A model generated the notes under the pieces. That model did no database searches and was not told where the DNA came from. It saw only the letters and a list, made by a program, of their open reading frames with translations. This document shows, one piece after another, positions 7,366-16,198 of a DNA stretch of 28,971 nucleotides. The DNA is taken from contig CAJUJZ010000013.1 in NCBI GenBank assembly GCA_910586745.1, positions 1-28,971 of the forward strand, written 5' to 3'. Numbering within the stretch: position 1 is the stretch's first letter; every line of letters begins with the position of its first letter. A program made the translations under genes and the position numbers. Source of the stretch: an uncultured Mucispirillum sp. Lineage in GTDB: Bacteria > Chrysiogenota > Deferribacteres > Deferribacterales > Mucispirillaceae.

Positions 7366-8693
7366 TGAAAATATCAGATATTTTACAGAAACTTACCTGT
7401 ATAAAAAGTGATATTATAAAAGATGAAGAAGTAAATGGTGCTTTTCTTGATTCAAGACTTGTGCTTCCAGGCTCATTATTTTTTGCCTGTCGCGGAGAAA
7501 ATGCAGACGGCAATTTATATGCTCAAAAAGCATTAGATGCTGGTGCTGCTGCAGTTATTATGGATAATGAAAGCATATATAATGAAGTTAAAGGCAGTAA
7601 ATTATTAGTAAAAGATACATTAGATTTTATGCAGAAATTAGGCAAAATAAGATTTGATGAACTGCATAATTCTGATAAAAGAGTGATAGCTGTTACTGGC
7701 TCTTTTGGCAAAACTGGTATGAAAGAAATGCTTAAATATGTATTCAGTGAGCAGGAAAGGGTGTATGCAACAGATGGCAATAAAAATAATATGCTTGGTG
7801 TTATGCTTACAGGCTGCGGTATAGATGATAATGCAGGTACTGTTATAATAGAGCTTGGCTCAAATAATTTTGGTGAAATTAAAGAATTAACTGAAATAGT
7901 CCGCCCAAATATTGCAATAGTTACAAGTGTAGGACATGCTCATATAGGCAGATTTAAAACATTTGAAAGGCTTATTTTTGAAAAAATGTCTATAAGTGAC
8001 GGCTTAACAAAAGGCGGAGAATTTATTATACCTACAAAACTGACACCATTTGTGCCAAAAGGTGATTTTAAATTCAGAACTTTTGGTGAAAGTGCTTTTT
8101 CCGGCATAAGAATTACAGAGCATACTCATCATGGGGAATATATTACATTTAAAACAAACTTAACTAGAAAAGAGTTTAGAATAAATCATCCATATATGCA
8201 CATTGCAGAAAACTCTCTCTGTGCTGTATATGCAGCTCTTTTATCAAATATTGACGAAGAAAAAATAGCTTGCGGTTTATTAGAATATAAATCAGCAAAA
8301 GGTCATGGCAGTTTTGAAAATGCAGGTGATATATTTTTAATAGATGACAGTTATAATGCAGGGTTTGAATCTTTTATAAAAAGCACAGAAAGCCTGCATT
8401 TAATGACTAAAACACCAAAATATGCAGTATATGGTGAAATGGGTGAAATAGAAGGATATGAAGAAGAACTTTATAATGAGATTTGCCAGCTTGCTTTTTC
8501 TTATCCAGATATTAACTTTTACCTTGCAGGTGAATGCTATGCGAAGGCAAAAGAATTAGAAAACAGAAAAATCTTTTTAACAAAAGATGACTGTATAAAA
8601 GCTGTAAAAGAAATAAAAAAAGGTGTAGTTATAGTAAAAGCTTCAAGAGCTAAAAAATTTGAAGATATAGTAAAAGTAATAAAAGAGAAGTAG
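7365..8693 (+). CDS. murF: UDP-MurNAc-tripeptide:D-Ala-D-Ala ligase MurF
   Basis: MurF attaches D-Ala-D-Ala to the tripeptide precursor, the last cytoplasmic step of the nucleotide pathway. The 442-aa product has an N-terminal substrate domain (LDSRLVLPGSLFFACRGE, 28-45), the P-loop TGSFGKTGMK (111-120; most members have GKTTTK, a small variation), NKNNMLGV after it, and IELGSNNFGEI in the central domain. IDDSYNAGFESF near 320 begins the C-terminal domain, matching the family's D-x-Y-N-A motif. The start shares a base with the murE stop. Length and order are normal for a dcw MurF. Confidence 0.94.
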   Translation: MKISDILQKLTCIKSDIIKDEEVNGAFLDSRLVLPGSLFFACRGENADGNLYAQKALDAGAAAVIMDNESIYNEVKGSKLLVKDTLDFMQKLGKIRFDELHNSDKRVIAVTGSFGKTGMKEMLKYVFSEQERVYATDGNKNNMLGVMLTGCGIDDNAGTVIIELGSNNFGEIKELTEIVRPNIAIVTSVGHAHIGRFKTFERLIFEKMSISDGLTKGGEFIIPTKLTPFVPKGDFKFRTFGESAFSGIRITEHTHHGEYITFKTNLTRKEFRINHPYMHIAENSLCAVYAALLSNIDEEKIACGLLEYKSAKGHGSFENAGDIFLIDDSYNAGFESFIKSTESLHLMTKTPKYAVYGEMGEIEGYEEELYNEICQLAFSYPDINFYLAGECYAKAKELENRKIFLTKDDCIKAVKEIKKGVVIVKASRAKKFEDIVKVIKEK

Positions 8694-8704
8694 GAGCACA
8701 GAGT

Positions 8705-9790
8705 ATGCTTTATAATTTATTATACCCGCTTTCATCACAGTTTACATTCTTGAATGTATTTCAATACATAACATTTAGAACTATGTTTGCAATATTGACA
8801 GCCTTAATCATTACAATGCTTATTGGTGATATTGTAACAGATATGCTTAAAAGGTGGAAACTTGCACAAATAACAAAAGGTTATGAGCCAAAACGCCATA
8901 AAGCAAAAGAAGGCACACCAACTATGGGTGGTATAATGATTATTGGTACAACTGTGCTTTCCACATTATTATGGGCAGATATTAATAACCATTATATAAT
9001 ACTGCTTTTAATATTATTTTTCGGTTTTGGAGCAGTAGGGTTTGCAGATGACTATGTTAAAACTATTAAACGAAACCCAGAAGGGCTGCATGGCAAAACA
9101 AAACTTGTGTATGAAATTGTTATATCTACAATTGTAGTTTATTTATTAATAATGCTTGATAATTCTGGTAAAGTAACAAGTATAACTTTACCATTTTTTA
9201 AGAATTTTATAATAGATATTAAATGGTTTTATCTGCCATTTGCAGTGTTTGTAATAGTAGCCTGCAGTAATGCTGTTAACTTAACTGATGGTTTAGACGG
9301 GCTTGTTACAGTGCCTGCAATTACTGCTTTTGCAGTTTACGGCTTATTTGCTTACATTATGAGTAACTATACATTTACAAGCTATTTGTATCTGCCGCAC
9401 CTTCCACAGACCGGAGAATTAGCAGTATTCTGTGGAGCAATGTTTGGAGCTGGTCTTGGCTTTTTATGGTTTAATACATTCCCTGCAACTATATTTATGG
9501 GGGATGTTGGCTCTCTTTCAATAGGAGGCTCATTAGGCTTAATTGCTTGTATGGTAAAACAGGAAATACTGCTTGTTATTGTTGGTGGATTATTTGTTGT
9601 AGAAGCATTATCTGTAATATTGCAGGTAGGATATTTTAAAATTACACATGGTAAAAGACTTTTTAGAATGGCACCACTTCACCATCATTTTGAATTAAAA
9701 GGCTGGAGTGAGCCAAAAATTATTATAAGATTTTGGATAATTACATTTATACTTGCAATACTTGCAATCAGTACACTTAAATTAAGGTAG
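8705..9790 (+). CDS. mraY: Phospho-MurNAc-pentapeptide translocase MraY
   Basis: MraY transfers phospho-MurNAc-pentapeptide from UDP to undecaprenyl phosphate, producing lipid I on the inner face of the membrane. The 361-aa product is a polytopic membrane protein of the usual length, with about ten membrane segments. Diagnostic motifs are GFADDYVKTIKRN (112-124, magnesium-binding Asp pair), NLTDGLDGL (192-200), FMGDVGSLSIGG, and MAPLHHHFELKGWSE near the C-terminus (the HHH motif). AGGAG at 8692-8696, overlapping the murF stop, lies 8 nt before the ATG. It sits between murF and murD, the standard position. Confidence 0.97.
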   Translation: MLYNLLYPLSSQFTFLNVFQYITFRTMFAILTALIITMLIGDIVTDMLKRWKLAQITKGYEPKRHKAKEGTPTMGGIMIIGTTVLSTLLWADINNHYIILLLILFFGFGAVGFADDYVKTIKRNPEGLHGKTKLVYEIVISTIVVYLLIMLDNSGKVTSITLPFFKNFIIDIKWFYLPFAVFVIVACSNAVNLTDGLDGLVTVPAITAFAVYGLFAYIMSNYTFTSYLYLPHLPQTGELAVFCGAMFGAGLGFLWFNTFPATIFMGDVGSLSIGGSLGLIACMVKQEILLVIVGGLFVVEALSVILQVGYFKITHGKRLFRMAPLHHHFELKGWSEPKIIIRFWIITFILAILAISTLKLR

Positions 9791-9798
9791 GTAAAAGT

Positions 9799-11058
9799 AT
9801 GAAAGCTGCAATTATAGGATACGGCAAAAGCGGTGCCGCAGCAGAAAAATTATTAAGATTAAAAGGCTTTGCAAATATTGATATTTTTGATGATAAAGCA
9901 GAGCAGTATGCAAATATTGCAGAATATAAAAATGAATATGATTTAACATGTGTTAGTCCAGGTATTGATTTAAATAAATATACAAATATCAGTGGCAATA
10001 TTACAAGTGAAATAGAGCTTGCCTGTGAAATAATGAATAAGAATGCAAAAATTATTGCAATCACAGGCACAAACGGCAAATCAACAACTACTCACTTAAC
10101 TGCTCAAATAATTAATAATGCAGGGAAAAAAGCTGTTGCATGCGGAAATATTGGTTATCCTTATGGAATGGCAGTTTTAGAGCAGGGTGCTGATGTATAT
10201 GTTATTGAGTTATCAAGCTTTCAAATAGAGCTTTTGAAAAATTTTAATGCAGTTTCCGGCTGTATTATAAATGTTACTCAGGACCATTTAGACAGATATG
10301 GCACAATGGAAAAATATTATGCTGCAAAACTTATGCTTTTAAATTTTATAGATAAAAATGGATTATTTGTAACAAATACTGATGAAATAATCAAAGCAGA
10401 AGTTATAAAACATAATACAGCAGCTAAATATATTGACAATGATTTAGCAGTTTATCCAAAATATTTGGGGAGTATATTAGATTTTGGCAAATTTAGTGCA
10501 GATACTTCTAAATTTAAGCTGTTTGGAAAACATAACCTTATTAACTTATCCTATGCCTTAACTATGGCAGATAAAGTATGTGATTTTAAAGGCGATGTTT
10601 CTTATTTATTAGAAAATTTAACAAGTATGCCGCACAGAACTGAGCTGACTGCTGAAATTAATGGCATTAAATGGATAAATGACTCAAAAGCAACAAATGT
10701 AGATTCTGTATATACTGCACTGCAGAGTATAGAAAAACCATCTGTTTTATTAATAGGCGGCAGAGATAAAAAAAGCGACTATAAACCACTTGTAGATTTA
10801 ATAAATAAAAAAATAAGCAAAGTATGCTATTTTGGTGAGGCAGCTGATTTAATAAAACGGCAGATTTCGTCATTTTTAAAAGATGTAGAAGAAGAAAGTT
10901 ATAATAGTTTAAAAGAATGTGTAAAAACACTTGCAAAGAATACAAAATCAGGTACAACTGTATTACTTTCCCCAGCCTGCACAAGTTTTGATGAGTTTAA
11001 AAGCTATGAAGACAGGGGTGTAAAATTTAAAGAATATGTGCTTGAATATACTAAATAA
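9799..11058 (+). CDS. murD: UDP-MurNAc-L-Ala:D-Glu ligase MurD
   Basis: MurD adds D-glutamate to UDP-MurNAc-L-Ala. The 419-aa product starts with a Rossmann-like fold (AAIIGYGKSGAAAEKLL, 3-19), followed by the P-loop TGTNGKSTTT (89-98), ELSSFQIE and TQDHLDRYG in the central domain, and NDSKATNVDS and LIGGRDKKSDY in the C-terminal domain. These are the conserved MurD motifs. It is slightly shorter than Escherichia coli MurD (438 aa). A GGTAGG segment precedes the ATG by about 8 nt. It lies 8 bp after mraY and 12 bp before ftsW. Confidence 0.95.
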   Translation: MKAAIIGYGKSGAAAEKLLRLKGFANIDIFDDKAEQYANIAEYKNEYDLTCVSPGIDLNKYTNISGNITSEIELACEIMNKNAKIIAITGTNGKSTTTHLTAQIINNAGKKAVACGNIGYPYGMAVLEQGADVYVIELSSFQIELLKNFNAVSGCIINVTQDHLDRYGTMEKYYAAKLMLLNFIDKNGLFVTNTDEIIKAEVIKHNTAAKYIDNDLAVYPKYLGSILDFGKFSADTSKFKLFGKHNLINLSYALTMADKVCDFKGDVSYLLENLTSMPHRTELTAEINGIKWINDSKATNVDSVYTALQSIEKPSVLLIGGRDKKSDYKPLVDLINKKISKVCYFGEAADLIKRQISSFLKDVEEESYNSLKECVKTLAKNTKSGTTVLLSPACTSFDEFKSYEDRGVKFKEYVLEYTK

Positions 11059-11070
11059 TGGGATAAGTAT

Positions 11071-12162
11071 ATGATAAATATTAAAGATATTAGGTTTCAG
11101 ATACTTGCTACTTGTGCACTGCTTATTATGATAGGGCTTATTTTTATATATAATACAAGTGCACCGCAGGCAATAAGACTTGAAAGACATGAGCTTTATT
11201 TTTTTATTAAGCAGTTTATACATGTGATTATAGGCTTTATAGCGTTAATGACAGCATATAAAATACCTTTAGAGTTTTACAGAAAATTTGTAATGCCAAT
11301 ATTTTTTATTACACTGATTCTTTTAATTGTGGTATTTTTTATGCCTGGGGCAAATGGTGCAAAAAGATGGATATATCTTCCTTTTCTGACATTTCAGCCA
11401 TCAGAGATTGCAAAATTTACTGTAGTGCTTTATTTAGCCCACTATCTAGATAAGAAAAATGATAAAATGTGGGATTTTATGACTGGATTTCTGCCAGCTA
11501 CACTGCTTGTTGGTATTTTAGCAGCATTAATTATTGTAGAGCCTGATTTTGGTACAACTACATTAATAGTTGTTGTTGCTTTTACAATGTTTATAGTAGG
11601 CGGAGCAAGACTTACTCATATTTTTGGTATAGTAGGTATAGTTATTCCAATATTAGTGGCAGCACTGCTTGCAGGGGAATACAGGAAAGCAAGGCTTTTA
11701 AACTTTTTAGACCCATGGCAGGACCAGTATGGTGTAGGCTATCAGTTGATTCAGAGCCTTGCATCAGTTGGCAGTGGCGGTTTATTTGGCAGAGGACTTG
11801 GAAACTCTACACAAAAACTTTTTTTTCTGCCAGAAGCACATACTGACTTTATTTATGCAATTATTGCAGAAGAAACAGGCCTTATTGGAGCAAGCATAGT
11901 TTTTCTTATAGTAGTATTTTTATTCAGGAAAAACTTACAGGCTGCTTTTATACATGAAGATAAATTTAAAAGACTACTTGTATTTGGTCTTTCATTTTTG
12001 ATATTTGTACAAAGCTTTGTACATGTATTTGTTGTAATTGGTCTGCTTCCTACAAAAGGCTTAACACTTCCTTTTGTATCATATGGCGGCTCGGCTATTG
12101 TTGTTACAATGTTTTTTATAGGTGTAATTTTACGCTCAATAGATGAGGCAGAAGAAAAATGA
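11071..12162 (+). CDS. ftsW: Septal peptidoglycan polymerase FtsW (SEDS)
   Basis: FtsW is the SEDS-family glycosyltransferase that polymerises lipid II at the septum together with FtsI. The 363-aa product has about ten membrane segments and the SEDS signatures FQPSEIAKF (108-116), GYQLIQSLASVGSGGLFGRG (223-242) and PEAHTDFIYAIIAEETG (254-270). The aspartate in HTDF (259) corresponds to the essential catalytic Asp of SEDS proteins. PLPFVSYGGSA-like sequence (LTLPFVSYGGSA) closes the conserved core. GGGAT precedes the start. RodA is the closest alternative, but the place between murD and murG and the partner ftsI in the same operon favour FtsW. Confidence 0.93.
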   Translation: MINIKDIRFQILATCALLIMIGLIFIYNTSAPQAIRLERHELYFFIKQFIHVIIGFIALMTAYKIPLEFYRKFVMPIFFITLILLIVVFFMPGANGAKRWIYLPFLTFQPSEIAKFTVVLYLAHYLDKKNDKMWDFMTGFLPATLLVGILAALIIVEPDFGTTTLIVVVAFTMFIVGGARLTHIFGIVGIVIPILVAALLAGEYRKARLLNFLDPWQDQYGVGYQLIQSLASVGSGGLFGRGLGNSTQKLFFLPEAHTDFIYAIIAEETGLIGASIVFLIVVFLFRKNLQAAFIHEDKFKRLLVFGLSFLIFVQSFVHVFVVIGLLPTKGLTLPFVSYGGSAIVVTMFFIGVILRSIDEAEEK

Positions 12163-13199
12163 AAGTAATATTTGCAGGCGGCGGCACTGGCGGGCATTTG
12201 TATCCTGCTGTTGCTATTAGTGAACAGTTAAAAAAACATAATATAAATTACTATTTTATGGTATCAGACAGAGGGATAGAAAGAAATATTCTGCGTCCTT
12301 TAAACTGTCAGTTTGAAGAACAGAAAGTTTCTGCTTATATGAATCAGTCAGTAACTGGCAAAATAAAAGCTGTATTTAATATGATAAAAGTTACAGGAAG
12401 AGCATTAAAAGTAGTGCAGAAAGGTGACAAAGTAATATTAACAGGCGGATTTGCTGCAGCCCCTTCTGCAATAGCAGCTGTTTTAAAAAGCTGCGATTTA
12501 TATCTGCATGAACAAAACAGTGTAATGGGGCTTGTGAATAGAATATTTGCAAGGTTCAGCAAAAAAGTATTTTTATCATTTGAAAATACTAAAAATGCAA
12601 AAGGTAATTTAATAGTCACTGGCAATCCTGTAAGAGAAGTTTTTTATAATACTGCACCTAAAAAAGATTATACTGGCAGACTGCTTATTTTAGGCGGCTC
12701 TCAAGGCAGCAGAAAAATAAATAAATTAATTTCATCATCAATTGATGAAATAATGTATGCAGGCTTTAATGTAACACACCAGTGTGGTGCAAAGCTTTAT
12801 GATGAAACAAAAGATATGTATGGCAGTAAGATTGATGAATATAAAGAAAGGCTTATTTTAAAGCCTTATATAGAAAATGCAGTTGATGAAATGAGCAAAG
12901 CTGATATTATAGTTTCCCGCTCTGGAGCAGGTGCTGTATTTGAAATAAAAGCATTAAAATGCCCTGCAATATATATACCTTTTGCAGATGCCAGCGAAAA
13001 TCATCAATATTATAATGCATTAGAAGAAAAAAACAAAGGCTGCTGCATAATACTTGAAGAAGATAAGGCAGATACTGCATCATTAAAAGATGCTTTAAAT
13101 GAAATAAAAGATAATATTGCAGTTTTCAGGGCAAATTTAGAAAAAAGCCCAGTGCATAAAAGCAGTGAAATTATATTTAAAGAATTAGATATTATATAG
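12159..13199 (+). CDS. murG: Lipid II synthase MurG
   Basis: MurG transfers GlcNAc from UDP-GlcNAc to lipid I, giving lipid II. The 346-aa product is a GT-B (GT28) enzyme: the N-terminal loop AGGGTGGHLYPAVAI (6-20), LTGGFAAAPSAIAA, LHEQNSVMGLVNR, the second glycine loop LGGSQGSRKIN, and in the C-terminal domain SRSGAGAVFEIKAL plus YIPFADASENHQYYNA, the sugar-nucleotide binding region. The ATG overlaps the ftsW stop by four bases (ATGA), and murC follows after 13 bp. All key motifs look intact. Confidence 0.96.
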   Translation: MKVIFAGGGTGGHLYPAVAISEQLKKHNINYYFMVSDRGIERNILRPLNCQFEEQKVSAYMNQSVTGKIKAVFNMIKVTGRALKVVQKGDKVILTGGFAAAPSAIAAVLKSCDLYLHEQNSVMGLVNRIFARFSKKVFLSFENTKNAKGNLIVTGNPVREVFYNTAPKKDYTGRLLILGGSQGSRKINKLISSSIDEIMYAGFNVTHQCGAKLYDETKDMYGSKIDEYKERLILKPYIENAVDEMSKADIIVSRSGAGAVFEIKALKCPAIYIPFADASENHQYYNALEEKNKGCCIILEEDKADTASLKDALNEIKDNIAVFRANLEKSPVHKSSEIIFKELDII

Positions 13200-13212
13200 A
13201 TGGAGTGTAGAA

Positions 13213-14607
13213 TTGAATAGTGTATTTGGCAGATTTTCTCATATACATTTTGTAGGCATAGGTGGTATTGGTATGAGTGGTATTGCTGAAGTGCTGCATA
13301 ATATGGGATTTAAAGTAAGTGGTTCAGACATAAGCGAAAATGCTAATGTAAAAATGCTTAGAGATATGGGTATTAAAATAAGCACTGGTCATGATGAAGC
13401 AAATGTTGAAGGTGCAGATGTTATTGTATATACAAGTGCAGCCCGTGATGATAATCCTGAGCTTGTAAGAGCAAGACAGGAAAGAAAACCAGTTATTAAG
13501 CGTGGTGAAATGCTTTCTGAACTTATGAGATTAAAGTTTGCAGTAGCTGTTGCAGGCTCTCATGGTAAAACTACTACTACTTCTATGGTGGCAGAGATTG
13601 TAAAAGCTGCTAAATTAGACCCAACTATATTAATAGGCGGCAGATTAAACAGTACTAACAATAATGCAAGTTATGGCAAAAGTAATATAATGATTGCAGA
13701 AGCAGATGAAAGTGACAGATCATTTTTAATGCTTTATCCATCTATTGCTGTAATTACAAATATAGACCATGAACATATGGAAAGTTATAAAGATTTTGAT
13801 GATGTAAAGATGAGTTTTACAGAGTTTGCAAATATGGTGCCTTTTTATGGAACTAGTGTGCTTTGTATTGATAATAATAATGTGGCAGACATTATTCCAA
13901 ACATTACAAAAAGATTTATCACTTACGGCACAAAAGCTCAGGCTGATATTAGAGCAGTAAATATTAAAAAAGATGGTTTTGGTGTATCTTATGATGCTAA
14001 AAAAGGTGAAGATATTTTAGGTCATATAGAAATAAATCTGCCTGGAGACCATATTGTATTAAACTCTCTTGCAGCCTTAACTGCTGCTATGGAAATGGGT
14101 ATAGAGTTTAATGTTATTGCAGAAACTCTTAAAAACTTTTCTGGTGTGCAAAGAAGAATGTCTATAAGATATAAAAGTGATAAATATATTGTTATAGATG
14201 ATTATGGCCACCATCCAACAGAGATTGCAACTACATTAAAAGCTGTCCGTGAAGCAAGTCCGGAAAGCAGTATTGTGGTCATATTCCAGCCACACAGATA
14301 TACTAGAACAAGAGATTTAATGAGCGATTTTGCAAAATGTTTTATGGATGCAGATAAGCTTTATATTACAGATATATATGCAGCAAGTGAAAAGCCAATT
14401 GAAGGCATTGTGGCAGAAAAATTAATTGCAGAAGTAAAAAATCATGGATTTAAAGATGTTTCTTATCTTCCAAATTTAAATGATTTTTTACCTAACCTTA
14501 ATGAAGAAAGTAATGATAAACATACAATTATTATAACTTTTGGTGCAGGCAGTATTACAAATTTTTCTTATTCAGTAGCAGATTATTTAAAAGAAAGGGA
14601 TAAATAA
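13213..14607 (+). CDS. murC: UDP-MurNAc:L-Ala ligase MurC
   Basis: MurC adds L-alanine to UDP-MurNAc, the first amino-acid step. The 464-aa product begins with HIHFVGIGGIGMSGIAEVL (10-28), the UDP-binding glycine loop, followed by GSHGKTTTT (115-123), DESDRSFL, NIDHEHMESY and DDYGHHPTEI, all standard MurC motifs. The start is TTG, supported by GGAG at 13202-13205 seven nt upstream. No ATG occurs before the conserved FVGIGGIGM segment, so the TTG is needed. It is followed by ddl with a TAATG overlap. The usual neighbour murB is absent here. Confidence 0.95.
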   Translation: MNSVFGRFSHIHFVGIGGIGMSGIAEVLHNMGFKVSGSDISENANVKMLRDMGIKISTGHDEANVEGADVIVYTSAARDDNPELVRARQERKPVIKRGEMLSELMRLKFAVAVAGSHGKTTTTSMVAEIVKAAKLDPTILIGGRLNSTNNNASYGKSNIMIAEADESDRSFLMLYPSIAVITNIDHEHMESYKDFDDVKMSFTEFANMVPFYGTSVLCIDNNNVADIIPNITKRFITYGTKAQADIRAVNIKKDGFGVSYDAKKGEDILGHIEINLPGDHIVLNSLAALTAAMEMGIEFNVIAETLKNFSGVQRRMSIRYKSDKYIVIDDYGHHPTEIATTLKAVREASPESSIVVIFQPHRYTRTRDLMSDFAKCFMDADKLYITDIYAASEKPIEGIVAEKLIAEVKNHGFKDVSYLPNLNDFLPNLNEESNDKHTIIITFGAGSITNFSYSVADYLKERDK

Positions 14608-15521
14608 TGGATAAAAACAGTAAAATATGTGTTATCTACGGTGGAATTAGTGCAGAAAGGGAAGTATCTCTTAAAAGTGGCAAAAATATGGCTGATGCTC
14701 TTTTAAAAAATTTTCCTAATGTGTCGTTAATAGATGCAGATTTTTCTTTAGCTGAAAAATTAGCAGCATTAAAGCCAGATTTATGTGTGATTGCACTGCA
14801 TGGTACATACGGTGAAGATGGCTGTGTGCAGGGTATGCTTGAAATGATGGGAATACCTTATACTGGTGCTGGTGTTGCTGCAAGTGCTGTTGCTTTTGAT
14901 AAACTTTTAGCAAAACATACTTTTATAGATTACTCTCTTCCAACACCAAAATATGCAATCTTAAAAGAAGATGATACAGAGCCTCCATTTATGCCATGTG
15001 TTGTAAAACCAGCAAGGCAGGGCTCAAGTATAGGCATTACAATTGTTAAAGATAAAAAAGACTATACAGCAGCAGTAGAAGAAGCATTTAAATATGACAG
15101 CAAAGTATTATGTGAAGAATTTATAGAAGGTAAAGAGCTTACTATTCCTGTTATGGAGGGTGTTGCTTTTCCACCAATATGGATACGCCCTAAAAAAGGC
15201 TTTTACAACTATGAAAATAAATATACTGCTGGTATGACAGAATATCTGCTGGATACTGGTTTAAGTGCATCAAGACTTAAAAGCTTAAAAAAACTTGCAG
15301 TAAAAGCATATAATGCATGCGGCTGCAGGTCTATGGCAAGAATAGATTTTATTGCAACAGACAGAAAATTTTATATAATAGAAGTAAATACTGTTCCTGG
15401 TATGACTGCCACATCACTTGTGCCAAAATCCGCCAGTAAATTAGGTATTTCTTTTGAGGATATTGTAAAAAGAATTGCAGAAAGTGCATCACTTGATAAT
15501 AAATGGAAGGGGATAAGATAA
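14607..15521 (+). CDS. ddl: D-alanine--D-alanine ligase
   Basis: Ddl makes the D-Ala-D-Ala dipeptide used by MurF, through an ATP-grasp fold. The 304-aa product contains YGGISAEREVSLKSG (11-25), ALHGTYGEDGCVQGMLE (63-79), KPARQGSSIGI (134-144, ATP-grasp loop), CEEFIEGKELT, and MARIDFI plus IIEVNTVPGMT in the metal-binding part. The dipeptide rather than depsipeptide specificity is assumed, because it is a normal dcw member and there is no resistance context. The ATG overlaps the murC stop. The end overlaps ftsQ by one base. Confidence 0.95.
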   Translation: MDKNSKICVIYGGISAEREVSLKSGKNMADALLKNFPNVSLIDADFSLAEKLAALKPDLCVIALHGTYGEDGCVQGMLEMMGIPYTGAGVAASAVAFDKLLAKHTFIDYSLPTPKYAILKEDDTEPPFMPCVVKPARQGSSIGITIVKDKKDYTAAVEEAFKYDSKVLCEEFIEGKELTIPVMEGVAFPPIWIRPKKGFYNYENKYTAGMTEYLLDTGLSASRLKSLKKLAVKAYNACGCRSMARIDFIATDRKFYIIEVNTVPGMTATSLVPKSASKLGISFEDIVKRIAESASLDNKWKGIR

Positions 15522-16198
15522 TGAAAGGCGGCATTATCAAACTTGTATTACTATCAGGGCTTGTATTTGGTGTAGGCTTTGGTGCTGCAACAATAGTTAA
15601 TAAAATAAAGCAGACTAATGTATTTGTCATTAAAAGTGTAGAAGTACAGGGTGTGATAAATGCAGATAGATATGCCATTAAAAAAATAGGTGCTAAGTTT
15701 ATAGGGCTTAACCTTTTTGACAGCAGGCTGAAAGAAACTATTGTTTCAGATGACCCATGGGTACAGCGAATAATAGCAAGTAAAGTATTACCTGATAAAG
15801 TTAATTTAATAGTTTATGAGGAGAAAGCATTATTTCCTTTTAAAAACAGACAAAATAAATGTTTTGTCTTTACTGGCAGCGGTAAAGAAATGCCTGCAGA
15901 CTGTAACAATGTAAATATAAAAACAGAAAATAAAATTCATTTTGATAATGCTATGAAATTTGCTGTTATTTTAGAGCAGATGCCTGAACTTAGGAATAAA
16001 AAGATAACTTTAAAAGATTACAGCTTTGAAGTTGTAATGGATGATGAAGTGCTTCACTGTCCTTATGATTATGAGCTTTTAAAAAGTAATTATGCATTAT
16101 ATGAAAACACAATTAAAGAAAGATATAAAAGCATTGAGTATGCTGATTTAACTGTAAATAATAGAATATATGTAAAGGGGGTGCTCCATGCCTCATAA
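15521..16198 (+). CDS. ftsQ: Cell division protein FtsQ (POTRA domain)
   Basis: FtsQ links early and late divisome proteins, with a short cytoplasmic N-terminus, one membrane segment and a periplasmic POTRA domain. From ATG 15521 the product is 225 aa: membrane segment about residues 5-26 (IIKLVLLSGLVFGVGFGAAT), then a POTRA domain starting FVIKSVEVQGVINADRYAI and ending near KVLPDKVNLIVYEEKAL, the FtsQ/DivIB pattern. The in-frame ATG at 15503 would give six extra residues but lies in ddl. The 15521 start has GGGG at about 10 nt and makes a TAATG overlap with the ddl stop, as elsewhere in this operon. It is shorter than E. coli FtsQ (276 aa). Confidence 0.88.
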   Translation: MKGGIIKLVLLSGLVFGVGFGAATIVNKIKQTNVFVIKSVEVQGVINADRYAIKKIGAKFIGLNLFDSRLKETIVSDDPWVQRIIASKVLPDKVNLIVYEEKALFPFKNRQNKCFVFTGSGKEMPADCNNVNIKTENKIHFDNAMKFAVILEQMPELRNKKITLKDYSFEVVMDDEVLHCPYDYELLKSNYALYENTIKERYKSIEYADLTVNNRIYVKGVLHAS

